Shown one piece after another: positions 8,553 through 15,974 of a stretch of DNA of 64,000 nt; within the stretch, counting starts at the first letter, position 1; every line of letters starts with the position of its first letter. The notes below the pieces were generated by a model, which worked only from the letters and a program-made list of their open reading frames with translations, made no database searches and had not been told where the DNA came from. Source of the stretch: Amycolatopsis solani (lineage in GTDB: Bacteria > Actinomycetota > Actinomycetes > Mycobacteriales > Pseudonocardiaceae); contig NZ_JAWQJT010000001.1 in the NCBI RefSeq assembly GCF_033441515.1, positions 2,108,001 through 2,172,000 of the forward strand. Reading direction: 5' to 3'. The position numbers were made by a program, and so were the translations under genes.

Positions 8553-9170
8553 TTGACCACACCACCGTCCGACGACAACCCGTTCCGGACGCCCGACTAC
8601 GCCACGCACCACGCGCCGATGCCACCCGTTCAGGGGCAGCCGGCCATCCCGCACTGGTTCACCGTGAAGGTGCGGATCACGCTCGCCGCCTGCGTCGTGC
8701 TGGCGCTGGCCCTCGGCTCGCTGGCCGCGCTGGGTCTCAACGCGGTGGGCAGCACGGGCACGCCGGAAAACGGCGACTGCCTGTACCTGACGCGGGAGAG
8801 CGGCGACCGGACCGCCTACCACCGCGTCGGCTGCGGCTCGGACCGCGCGACGTACAAGGTGGAGAACACCTACCGCTCGGGCATCGCGTGCGCGTCCGGC
8901 GACTACGTGCGGTTCCGGACCGGCTCCGGGGCGGGCCGCACGCTCTGCCTGGCGCTGAACGTCCAGTCCGGCGACTGCGTGCGCGGCATCGAGGACGAGA
9001 CGACCATCACCAAGGTGAGCTGCACCGATCCGGCCGCCCAGGACCGCGTCCAGGTCGTCTCCGGCTTCGGTGACGAAGACGCCTGCGGCGAGCACGCGGA
9101 CAAGGTCCTCATGTACCAGGGCCCGCCGCGGCGGACGGTCTGCCTGGTGAAGACCGGCGAGAACATCTAG
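8553..9170 (+). CDS. LppU/SCO3897-like membrane-anchored protein
   Basis: The product is 205 residues from TTG 8553, supported by GGAGGG four bases upstream. A proline-rich cytoplasmic N-terminus leads to one membrane helix (about residues 45-64, ITLAACVVLALALGSLAALG). The extracytoplasmic part has regularly spaced cysteines (GDCL, VGCGSD, ACASGD, TLCLAL, GDCVRG, VSCTDP, DACGEH, TVCLVK), arranged as two similar halves. That pattern resembles the LppU/SCO3897 group, whose function is unknown. The TAG stop lies in a CTAG shared with the stop of the convergent monooxygenase gene. Confidence 0.65.
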   Translation: MTTPPSDDNPFRTPDYATHHAPMPPVQGQPAIPHWFTVKVRITLAACVVLALALGSLAALGLNAVGSTGTPENGDCLYLTRESGDRTAYHRVGCGSDRATYKVENTYRSGIACASGDYVRFRTGSGAGRTLCLALNVQSGDCVRGIEDETTITKVSCTDPAAQDRVQVVSGFGDEDACGEHADKVLMYQGPPRRTVCLVKTGENI

Positions 9171-10552
9171 CCGAACCAGCGGCCCGGCTCGGCGGGGTCG
9201 ACGGCGTACCCGTCCGGGCGGAGCAGCAGCAGCCGCCCGCGGTACCCCTCGTCGCCCGTGCTCGCGCGCACCCGGCGCACCTGCCCGGTCAAGCCCGCCG
9301 GGGCCGGGTGGTCGCCGAGGTCGAGCAGCAGGCCGCGGCCGTCCCGCAGCAACGCCGAAAGCCGCGTCGGGCCGGCCGCCGTCGTCAGGTCGAGGTCCGG
9401 GACCCGGTCCGCGCCCGGGTAGCCGAGGCCGAGGCCGGACAGCAGCCCGCTGAAGTACCGGTTGCCGTCCGGCGTCCGCATCAGGTCGACGACGATCTCG
9501 CGCAGCGCCTCGACGTTCTCGCTCCGGTCCGGCGCGGTGAACACCCGCTGGGCGGCGGTGTGCCGCAGCACGCGCGCGGCCGCCGGGTGACGCTCGGCGT
9601 GGTAGGTGTCCAGCAGCCCGGACGGCGCCGTGCCGCGGACGGTCGCGGCCAGCTTCCAGCCGAGGTTCATCGCGTTCTGCACCCCGAGGTTGAGCCCCTG
9701 CCCGCCGAGCGGCGGGTGGATGTGCGCGGCGTCGCCGGCGAAGATCACCCGGCCGTGCCGGTACCGCTCCAGCTGCCGCGTCGCGTCGTTGAACCGCGAA
9801 GCGCCGTAGACCTCGCCCAGGCGCGTCTCGGCGCCGTACAGGGCCGTCAGGGCCTCCGTCACCTCGGTGTCCGACACGGGCGCGTCGCGGCCGGGCTGCG
9901 CCGCCGTCGAGCCGAAGACGAACCGGTGCCCGCCGTCGCCGAGCGGGGTGAGCATCGCCCAGTGGCCGTTCGCCTGCCGCGTGACTTCGCTGAAGTGCGT
10001 GGCACGGGACGGCACGAGCGCGGACGCGGCGGCCAGCCGGACGTGCGCGAGCGTGGCGACGTAGGTCTCGGTGCGGCCGGGGAACGGCACCCCCAGCAGC
10101 CGCCGGACGGTGCTGTGCGCGCCGTCGCAGGCGACCAGCCAGCGCGCCCGTCGCCCGTCGACGGTGACGCCGTCCTCGCTCGTCTCGACGGCGGTCACCG
10201 CGTGGCCGCGTTCGACGACGGCGCCGTGCTCGACGGCGTGCTCGGCCAGCATCGCTTCGACGTCGTCCTGGGTGCGGTTGAGCACGCGGGGGTGGCGGGT
10301 CCGCCAGACGCTGTGGTCCAGCGGCACCGGGAGGCCGGCGAAGTGCCCGCTCGGGCCGTCGATCTCCGGGCCGGCGGGGTCGAGGCCGCGGAGTTCGAGC
10401 AGTTCGGCGGTCCGGGGCTGGAGCCCGACGGGCCGGGGGAGGCCCGGCTCGGTGCGGCGTTCCAGGACGGTGACCTCGACGCCGGCCATGGCGAGTTCGG
10501 CGGCGAGCACCAGCCCGGTGGGGCCGGCTCCGGTGATCAGGACGTCGGTCAT
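9167..10552 (-). CDS. FAD-dependent aromatic monooxygenase (rifampicin monooxygenase-like)
   Basis: The product is 461 residues, a class A flavoprotein hydroxylase. The N-terminal Rossmann motif is GAGPTGLVLAAELA at 8-21. The DG motif is ACDGAHSTVRRLLG near 140. The FAD ribityl-binding GD motif is GRVIFAGDAAHIHPPLGGQGLNLG near 265. A C-terminal thioredoxin-like domain follows. Closely similar enzymes hydroxylate polyketides or inactivate rifamycins (Rox), but substrate cannot be read from sequence. ATG 10552 follows GAGGA. Two 16-bp direct repeats lie just upstream and no regulator gene is adjacent. The 3' end overlaps the convergent LppU-like gene by four bases. Confidence 0.85.
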   Translation of the reverse strand: MTDVLITGAGPTGLVLAAELAMAGVEVTVLERRTEPGLPRPVGLQPRTAELLELRGLDPAGPEIDGPSGHFAGLPVPLDHSVWRTRHPRVLNRTQDDVEAMLAEHAVEHGAVVERGHAVTAVETSEDGVTVDGRRARWLVACDGAHSTVRRLLGVPFPGRTETYVATLAHVRLAAASALVPSRATHFSEVTRQANGHWAMLTPLGDGGHRFVFGSTAAQPGRDAPVSDTEVTEALTALYGAETRLGEVYGASRFNDATRQLERYRHGRVIFAGDAAHIHPPLGGQGLNLGVQNAMNLGWKLAATVRGTAPSGLLDTYHAERHPAAARVLRHTAAQRVFTAPDRSENVEALREIVVDLMRTPDGNRYFSGLLSGLGLGYPGADRVPDLDLTTAAGPTRLSALLRDGRGLLLDLGDHPAPAGLTGQVRRVRASTGDEGYRGRLLLLRPDGYAVDPAEPGRWFG

Positions 10553-10566
10553 CGTGCACTCCTCGG

Positions 10567-10599
10567 GTAGACTGAGTGCAAAAGTAGACCAGGTGCAAA
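10567..10599. repeat. Two 16-bp direct repeats upstream of the monooxygenase
   Basis: The plus strand carries GTAGACTGAGTGCAAA (10567-10582) and GTAGACCAGGTGCAAA (10584-10599), identical at 14 of 16 positions and offset by 17 bases. They occupy the promoter-proximal region 14-47 bases before the monooxygenase start. An operator for an unlinked regulator is the simplest reading. Confidence 0.55.
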
Positions 10600-10610
10600 T
10601 TTGAGGGAAG

Positions 10611-11576
10611 CTAATAACCGTTCTTGTCCGGCAGCAGGGCCTGGACGTCGAGGCGGTTCGCCAGCAATCCGGAGTTGTGCATCAGGTCCGCCACCCGCTG
10701 CAGCCGGATGCCGTTGAGCGACGCCGGGTACGAGCCGAGTGAGATCAACGACGCCGTGGTCGAGTCGATGTCGGAGAACTTCGGGAGCGCGTCGCGGACC
10801 ACCGCCGGGTCGGTCGCGTTCTGCTGGGCCGCGCCCAGTGCCGTCCGGAACGCCGCCAGTGTGCGGGGGTTGGCCTGCGCGAACGGCTTGGCGGACGCGT
10901 AGCCGGACAGCGGGAAGTCGAGCGCCGAGCCGCGGGCGCCGTCGGCCAGGATGTGCGCGCCCATGTCCTTCTCTGCGCGCGTGATGTACGGCTCGATCAT
11001 CAGCGCCGCGTCCGCGTCGCCGGCCTGGAGCGCCTGGGGCATCGCGTCGAACGGCACCTGCCGGAACTTGATCTTCGCCGCGTCGACGCCCGCGGTGACC
11101 AGCACCGAACGCGCGACCAGCGCGCCGACGTCGTCGAGCATGTTCACCGCGATCTCGGGCGACTTCTTCGCCGTCGGCACGGTGTAGTCGGAGCCGGGCA
11201 GGGTGACCAGCGCCATCGTGTTGGGCCCGGCCGTGTAGGCCTCGCCCTGCAGCTGCAACGCCGACCCGCCGGCCGCCGCGCGGAACATCGCGATGTCGGA
11301 GGCGAAGGTGACGTCGAGGTCGCCGGCCGCCACCTTGGCCAGCCCGTCGTCCGCGCCGAGTTCCACCAGCTGGACGTTCAGCCCGGTGGCGCCGAACTTC
11401 CCGTTCGCGACGGCGATCCGCAGCGGGGCCGTGTCGATGGCGTTGCCCACACCGACGCGCAGGGTGGTCCGTTCCAGAGGCGGTGGGGCCGCTGGGGTGG
11501 CTGAAGAGAACACACTGCACCCGGCGGTCGCCAGAAGCGCCGCCACCAGCGGAATCGTCCATCCGCGTCTGATCAT
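10611..11576 (-). CDS. SsuA/NMT1-type substrate-binding lipoprotein, orphan
   Basis: The product is 321 residues with a lipoprotein signal peptide (MIRRGWTIPLVAALLATAGC; Cys 20 is the lipidation site). The mature protein has the periplasmic-binding type II fold of the SsuA/TauA/NMT1 group: LRVGVGNAIDTAPLRIAVANG near 39, a GLNVQLVE strand, GDLDVTFASD and ALMIEPYITRAEKD near 195. No permease or ATPase gene is adjacent. It may borrow the transporter at 20.9-25.5 kb or act as a sensor subunit. It is divergent from a NIT-domain kinase, with two inverted repeats between them. Confidence 0.85.
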   Translation of the reverse strand: MIRRGWTIPLVAALLATAGCSVFSSATPAAPPPLERTTLRVGVGNAIDTAPLRIAVANGKFGATGLNVQLVELGADDGLAKVAAGDLDVTFASDIAMFRAAAGGSALQLQGEAYTAGPNTMALVTLPGSDYTVPTAKKSPEIAVNMLDDVGALVARSVLVTAGVDAAKIKFRQVPFDAMPQALQAGDADAALMIEPYITRAEKDMGAHILADGARGSALDFPLSGYASAKPFAQANPRTLAAFRTALGAAQQNATDPAVVRDALPKFSDIDSTTASLISLGSYPASLNGIRLQRVADLMHNSGLLANRLDVQALLPDKNGY

Positions 11577-11592
11577 GAACCTTCACCTACCG

Positions 11593-11642
11593 CGAGAATC
11601 TGGTTCTCGTGCTGGATCGTATGGTCCGCGCCCCATACGATC
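11593..11642. promoter_or_regulatory. Two inverted repeats in the SBP-CvnA intergenic region
   Basis: CGAGAA-5-TTCTCG (11593-11609) and GATCGTATGG-8-CCATACGATC (11615-11642) are both perfect. They lie 17-66 bases upstream of the binding-protein start and 120-170 bases upstream of the kinase start, so they could be operators for either gene or both. Confidence 0.5.
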
Positions 11643-11762
11643 GCGGGCAGGGCCGGATCGCGCCAGCGCGGCTTTCGGATCTCCACGGTGCGGGCTACCG
11701 TTCAGTAGGTTCGAGTGTTGTCAGATCCGCGGGTTCCCGCTCGCGGTGGAAAAGGAAACCAG

Positions 11763-14519
11763 GTGACCCGTCGCGACAAGCGTCCCCGCAAGGGCGGCGA
11801 CGCGGCGGATCCGCGTCCGGCCGGTGGCCGCTGGAGATTGCGCAACTGGCGCCTCGGCACGAAGCTCTTCGCCGTCCTGCTGATCCCGGCGCTCGCCGTG
11901 ATCGCGCTCGTCGGCCTGCGCATCAGCTCCGACCTGCGCGACGCCCAGCAGCTCGCCGAGTTCGCCACCCGCGGCCGCGTCGACAGCACCGTCGCCGAAG
12001 CCGTCCACGAGCTGCAGCGCGAGCGCGACCTGACCGTCCGGTTCGTCGCGCAGAACCGGCAGGGCGACACCGCCGACCTCACCGCCCAGCGCAACCGCGT
12101 CGACCAGGCGATCGGCACGTTCGAACGCACGCTCGCCGACAGCAAGCCGCGGCTCGACGCGAAGGCCGCGGACAGCCTGCAGCAGACCGACGACCGGCTG
12201 CGCGTGCTCGGCGGCCTCCGGTTCTCCGCGGAGCACTCGGCGTTCCCCGCCGACGCCGTCCTGCGCTCCTACAGCGAGCTGATCTCCGGCCTGCTCGACA
12301 TCAGCGACTCGGCCGCCGCCGACGTCTCCGACCCGGAGCTGGCGCGGCTGCGGCTGGCCGGGAACGCGCTGGCCCGGATCAAGGACCAGATGTCGGTCAA
12401 GCGGGCGGTGATGGCCGAGGCGCTCGCCGCGGGCACGCTCGACCGCGACCGCACGCGCGCCCTGCTCGGCGCGGAAGCCGAGCTGGCCGCCGCGCGCAAC
12501 GACTACCGCACGTTCGCGACGCCCGACCAGCAGAGGATGTTCGACGACACGGTGATCGGGCTGGTCGTCGACATCGGCAACGACATGGTCGAATCCGCGC
12601 TGACCCGCACCGAAAACGACCAGAACCTCTCGGGCCTCGACCCGAACCAGTGGGACACCTCGGCCACCCACACGGTGAACCTGACCCACCAGGTGCAGCA
12701 GGCGCTGCTCGTCCAATTGCAGGAACGCACCGACGCGCTGGCGGCGCAGGCCCGTACGGCGGCGCTCTGGGACGGCGGCGTCGTGCTCGGCGTCCTCCTC
12801 GTCGCGGGCGTGCTGTCGGTGGTCATCGCGCGGTCCCTGTTGCGCCCCTTGCGGATCCTGCGCCGGACCGCACTCGAAGTGGCCGAGCACCGGCTGCCCG
12901 CGGCCGTGCAGAACCTGCTCACCGACCCCGAGCCCGCCCCGGAGAACCTGCGGAAACGGCTCGCCGTCGCGCCCGTGCCGGTGTTCACCCGCGAAGAGGT
13001 GGGCCAGGTGGCGCGCGCGTTCGACGCGGTGCACGGCGAGGCCGTCCGGCTCGCCGGCGAACAGGCGATGCTGCGCGAGAACGTCAACGCGATGTTCGTC
13101 AACCTCTCGCAGCGCAGCCAGGACCTCGTCGAGCGGCAGCTGTCGGTGCTCGACCGGATGGAGGCCGACGAGCAGGACCCGGACACCCTCGCCGGGCTGT
13201 TCGAGCTCGACCACCTCGCCACGCGGATGCGGCGCAACAGCGAAAACCTGCTGGTGCTCTCCGGCCACGACTCCGCGCGCGAGGACGCCGGCGCCGTCTC
13301 GGCCGACGAGATCGTCGGCGCCGCGCTGTCGGAGGTCGAGCACTACCAGCGGATCGAGCTCGGCCCGGCGCCGCAGGTCGCGGTGCGCGGCGAGGCCGTC
13401 AACGACCTCGTGCACGTCATTTCGGAGCTGCTGGAGAACGCGACCCGCTACTCCGGCGACGAGACGGTCACCGTGTCCAGCGCCGAAACCCACGACGGCG
13501 ACTGGCAGATCGAGATCGTCGACCACGGCGCCGGTATGCCGCAGGCGGAGATCGACCGCACCAACGTGCGGCTCGCGCACCCGCCGGACGTCGACGTCGA
13601 GGTGTCGCGCCGGATGGGGCTGTTCGTGGTCGCGACGCTGGCCACCCGCCACCACATCGACGTCAGCCTGAGCTCGCGGGCGGACTCCGGGCTGGTCGCG
13701 ACCGTGCTGGTGCCGTCGGCGCTGATCGTCGAGCTGCCGCCGATGCCGGCACCGCCCCCGCCGGCCGAGCCCGCCGCGCAGCCGGAGCCCGAACTGCTGG
13801 CGCCGCTCGCCCCGTTGACGCCGCCGGAACCCGAGCCCGAGCCGGAACCGGAGGAGCTGAGCCCGCCGTCGATCGAGGCGGGCCCGCCGCGCCGGGCGCC
13901 GGTGGTGGCCCGCGAGCAGGCGCCGGAGTGGCCGGTCGCGGACGACGACAACCACCTCGACCTCGACGCGCCGACCGAGCGGATGCCGGCCTACCGCGAC
14001 GTCCTGTCCCGGTGGTTCGACGCGGCCGCGGCGCCCGAACAGCCGCGTGGCCCGGTGGAACCGCACCCGGTCGCCGAAGAACCGCGTCCGGCCACCCCGG
14101 AACCACGGCACGCGCTCTCCGCGGCCCCGCCGCCCCCACCTCCGCCCCCGCCCCCGCCCGCACTTTCACGTGAAAGTGCCGCTTTGCCCGGCAAAGCGGA
14201 GCTTTCACGTGAAAGCTCCGCCGCGCAGAACCCGGACGACGAGGACACCGAACCGCAGCTGCGGCCGGTGTCGCCGCCGGCCGCGATCGAGCCCGCGTAC
14301 GAATGGCCGACCCCGGCGGAGCTGGAACAAGAAGACGGCGCGGAGGACACCTGGCCGTTCCTGCAGACCGACGACGTGGCCGCCGGGCCGGGAGCGGTGC
14401 CGGAACAGCGGCCGATACTCTCACTTTCCCCGGAAGCGGTGCGCGAGCGGATGACGAGCCTTCAAGGCGGCTTCCGGCGAGGGCGGCATGCGAGGGGAGA
14501 CGACACCCGGAACCAGTGA
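11763..14519 (+). CDS. Orphan CvnA-type sensor kinase with NIT domain
   Basis: The product is 918 residues from GTG 11763, with AAGGAAA upstream. One membrane helix lies near 32-52, followed by an extracytoplasmic nitrate/nitrite-sensing (NIT)-type helical domain. A second helix lies near 337-358, then a HAMP-like linker. A histidine-kinase-like core has [12 protein letters not shown] near 480 (candidate phospho-His), the N box ELLENATRYS near 555, DHGAGMPQ near 586 and RRMGLFVV near 618. The last 260 residues are Pro/Glu-rich and disordered, ending in a RERMTSLQGGFRRGRHA motif shared with the kinase at 26177. No cvnB, cvnC or cvnD follows it. A palindromic repeat element is embedded in the tail. 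Confidence 0.85.
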   Translation: MTRRDKRPRKGGDAADPRPAGGRWRLRNWRLGTKLFAVLLIPALAVIALVGLRISSDLRDAQQLAEFATRGRVDSTVAEAVHELQRERDLTVRFVAQNRQGDTADLTAQRNRVDQAIGTFERTLADSKPRLDAKAADSLQQTDDRLRVLGGLRFSAEHSAFPADAVLRSYSELISGLLDISDSAAADVSDPELARLRLAGNALARIKDQMSVKRAVMAEALAAGTLDRDRTRALLGAEAELAAARNDYRTFATPDQQRMFDDTVIGLVVDIGNDMVESALTRTENDQNLSGLDPNQWDTSATHTVNLTHQVQQALLVQLQERTDALAAQARTAALWDGGVVLGVLLVAGVLSVVIARSLLRPLRILRRTALEVAEHRLPAAVQNLLTDPEPAPENLRKRLAVAPVPVFTREEVGQVARAFDAVHGEAVRLAGEQAMLRENVNAMFVNLSQRSQDLVERQLSVLDRMEADEQDPDTLAGLFELDHLATRMRRNSENLLVLSGHDSAREDAGAVSADEIVGAALSEVEHYQRIELGPAPQVAVRGEAVNDLVHVISELLENATRYSGDETVTVSSAETHDGDWQIEIVDHGAGMPQAEIDRTNVRLAHPPDVDVEVSRRMGLFVVATLATRHHIDVSLSSRADSGLVATVLVPSALIVELPPMPAPPPPAEPAAQPEPELLAPLAPLTPPEPEPEPEPEELSPPSIEAGPPRRAPVVAREQAPEWPVADDDNHLDLDAPTERMPAYRDVLSRWFDAAAAPEQPRGPVEPHPVAEEPRPATPEPRHALSAAPPPPPPPPPPPALSRESAALPGKAELSRESSAAQNPDDEDTEPQLRPVSPPAAIEPAYEWPTPAELEQEDGAEDTWPFLQTDDVAAGPGAVPEQRPILSLSPEAVRERMTSLQGGFRRGRHARGDDTRNQ
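14160..14220. repeat. Three consecutive palindromes inside the CvnA-like coding sequence
   Basis: Three perfect palindromic units occur: 14160-14179 (20 bp, core TTTCACGTGAAA), 14179-14199 (10+1+10, core TTTGCCCGGCAAA) and 14197-14220 (24 bp, again core TTTCACGTGAAA). They preserve the reading frame and encode two LSRES copies around ALPGK. This is the structure of an intergenic palindromic repeat, but placed within a gene. Confidence 0.8.
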
Positions 14520-14532
14520 AACGGATTGAGGC

Positions 14533-15210
14533 ATGAGCTCGAAGACGCCCCTGCTGGAAGTGATCGCGCTGGACGCGGCGGACGCCGAAGGCGCGCAGGC
14601 GGGCGGGGCGGACCGCCTCGAACTGGTCGCTGACATGGCGCAGGACGGCTTGACGCCGTCGGTCGAAACGCTCCGGGACGTGCAGTCGGCGACCGACCTC
14701 CCGGTCCGGGTCATGCTGCGGGACAACGGTTCCTTCGCCGTCGGCGACCTCGAGGGCCTGCGCGCGGACACCGCGCGGCTGATCGACGCGGGCGCGCGCG
14801 AGTTCGTCTTCGGCTTCCTGAACATCGACAGCGAGATCGACGTCGACGCCTGCGAAGCGCTGATCAAGGAGATCGACGGCCTGCCGTGGACGTTCCACCG
14901 CGCCATCGACCGGACGCGCGATCCGCTGCGCGCGTACGACCAGCTGGCCGGGCTCGGCTGTGACACGGTGCTCGCCGCGGGCCACCCGAACGGCGTCGCG
15001 AGCGGGCTTTCGGTGCTGCAGCGGCTGGCGCAGCGGGAGAGCGGGCCGGAACTGCTCGTGGGCGGGGGTTTGCGCGCGCAGCAGGTGCACCTGTTGCGCG
15101 CGGGCGGGGTGCGCGGGTTCCATGTCGGGAGTGCGGTGCGGCCGGGCGGGTGGCAGGCTCCGGTGGACGCGGAAACCGTGCGCCAGTGGGTCGATCTCGT
15201 CAAATCCTGA
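14533..15210 (+). CDS. cutC: CutC family protein
   Basis: The product is 225 residues, a TIM-barrel of the CutC family once linked to copper homeostasis; its true activity is uncertain. Family signatures include LLEVIALDAADAEGAQAGGADRLEL at 7-31, the PVRVMLRDNGSF strand near 56, EFVFGFLN near 90, TFHRAIDRTRDP near 120 and ELLVGGGLRAQQV near 173. It starts 13 bases after the orphan CvnA-like gene with a short GAGG upstream, so it is probably cotranscribed. No other copper gene is adjacent. Confidence 0.9.
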   Translation: MSSKTPLLEVIALDAADAEGAQAGGADRLELVADMAQDGLTPSVETLRDVQSATDLPVRVMLRDNGSFAVGDLEGLRADTARLIDAGAREFVFGFLNIDSEIDVDACEALIKEIDGLPWTFHRAIDRTRDPLRAYDQLAGLGCDTVLAAGHPNGVASGLSVLQRLAQRESGPELLVGGGLRAQQVHLLRAGGVRGFHVGSAVRPGGWQAPVDAETVRQWVDLVKS

Positions 15211-15619
15211 TCCACTGCGAAACCCGCACGGGTGCCGGTGGTCGGGTAAAAAATCCGCAGCCGCCGGGTTGACAATTGCATGATCCGGCGGCCGGTCATA
15301 CCAGTATTCGTTTTCCGTGTGGTGTGGAAATGAAATTGCATTCGCGGTTTGCGAATGCCGTTCCGGCTCGGATTGTGCACCTGCACGTGCAGTGCTCCGG
15401 TTGGGCTGCTTGGGGGCTGATGCCGTGGCAGGCGCTGGCTATCGTGATCTGGAAGTCGTGAAACAGTGGCAGATTTCCGGTCGGCGACGCGGCGGTCACG
15501 GATCGGTCGCGGTTCGCCCGAATGGTGTCAAGAATTGTTCGGCTAGCGCGGGAGGCGGCGCTGTGAGCGCGCGTATTCGGTTCGCGGTCAATTCGATGAG
15601 GGGCCATCAGGAAACCAGG
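15211..15619. other. Gene-poor 409-base leader region, AT-richer than its surroundings
   Basis: No credible gene is seen. The stretch has clearly lower GC than flanking genes. TTGACA occurs at 15269-15274 in plus orientation, but no convincing -10 follows at the usual spacing. It probably holds the promoter of the small-ORF/TPR gene group that follows. Confidence 0.4.
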
Positions 15620-15718
15620 ATGGCGACCATCAGGTGGATTTCTGTCGCCCGGGAGCGACTGATTACCCGCGGATATCGCGCGAGTGCCTCCGCAACAAGC
15701 AGGAAGGCCGAATCGTGA
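15620..15718 (+). CDS. Possible 32-residue leader peptide
   Basis: ATG 15620 is preceded by AGGAAACCAGG and opens a 32-codon frame (MATIRWISVARERLITRG...) rich in Arg and Ser. Its TGA overlaps the GTG of the next small gene as GTGA. The overlap and the ribosome-binding site support translation. The peptide has no recognisable family, and it could equally be fortuitous in a leader region. Confidence 0.3.
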   Translation: MATIRWISVARERLITRGYRASASATSRKAES

Positions 15719-15927
15719 CCGGCGTGATACCGCGTCAACGCGGAACCGAAACCTCCGAAGACGAGTACGCCCGACTGGGGCTTGGCGGCTCGCTCGCCCT
15801 CACCGGCCTCCTGGCCGCCGTCAAGATCGCGGAAACCGCCACCGGCGTGGTGCTGACCGCCACCGGGGTGCTGCCCGGTGCCAACACCCCGAAGGAGAAG
15901 GCACCGGCCTGGCCCGGCGGGGAATGA
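15715..15927 (+). CDS. Small hydrophobic protein, hypothetical
   Basis: The product is 70 residues from GTG 15715, with AGGAAGG seven bases upstream. The first 24 residues are polar and charged (RQRGTETSEDEYARLG). A long hydrophobic stretch follows (about 25-55, SLALTGLLAAVKIAETATG...), compatible with one membrane helix or an amphipathic hairpin, and a Pro/Lys tail ends it. The family is unrecognised. An in-frame start for the following TPR gene (ATG 15924) overlaps its stop as ATGA, so these may form a translationally coupled unit. Confidence 0.55.
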   Translation: MTGVIPRQRGTETSEDEYARLGLGGSLALTGLLAAVKIAETATGVVLTATGVLPGANTPKEKAPAWPGGE

Positions 15928-15974
15928 GCCGGGGGCTGCCCGTGGTGGTGGCTCTCGTCGGACGGAGGGCCACC

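Noticed and set aside
9167..10552. Firm naming as a rifampicin resistance gene
   Set aside because: Class A flavin monooxygenases of this type act on many aromatic polyketides; the substrate cannot be read from sequence.
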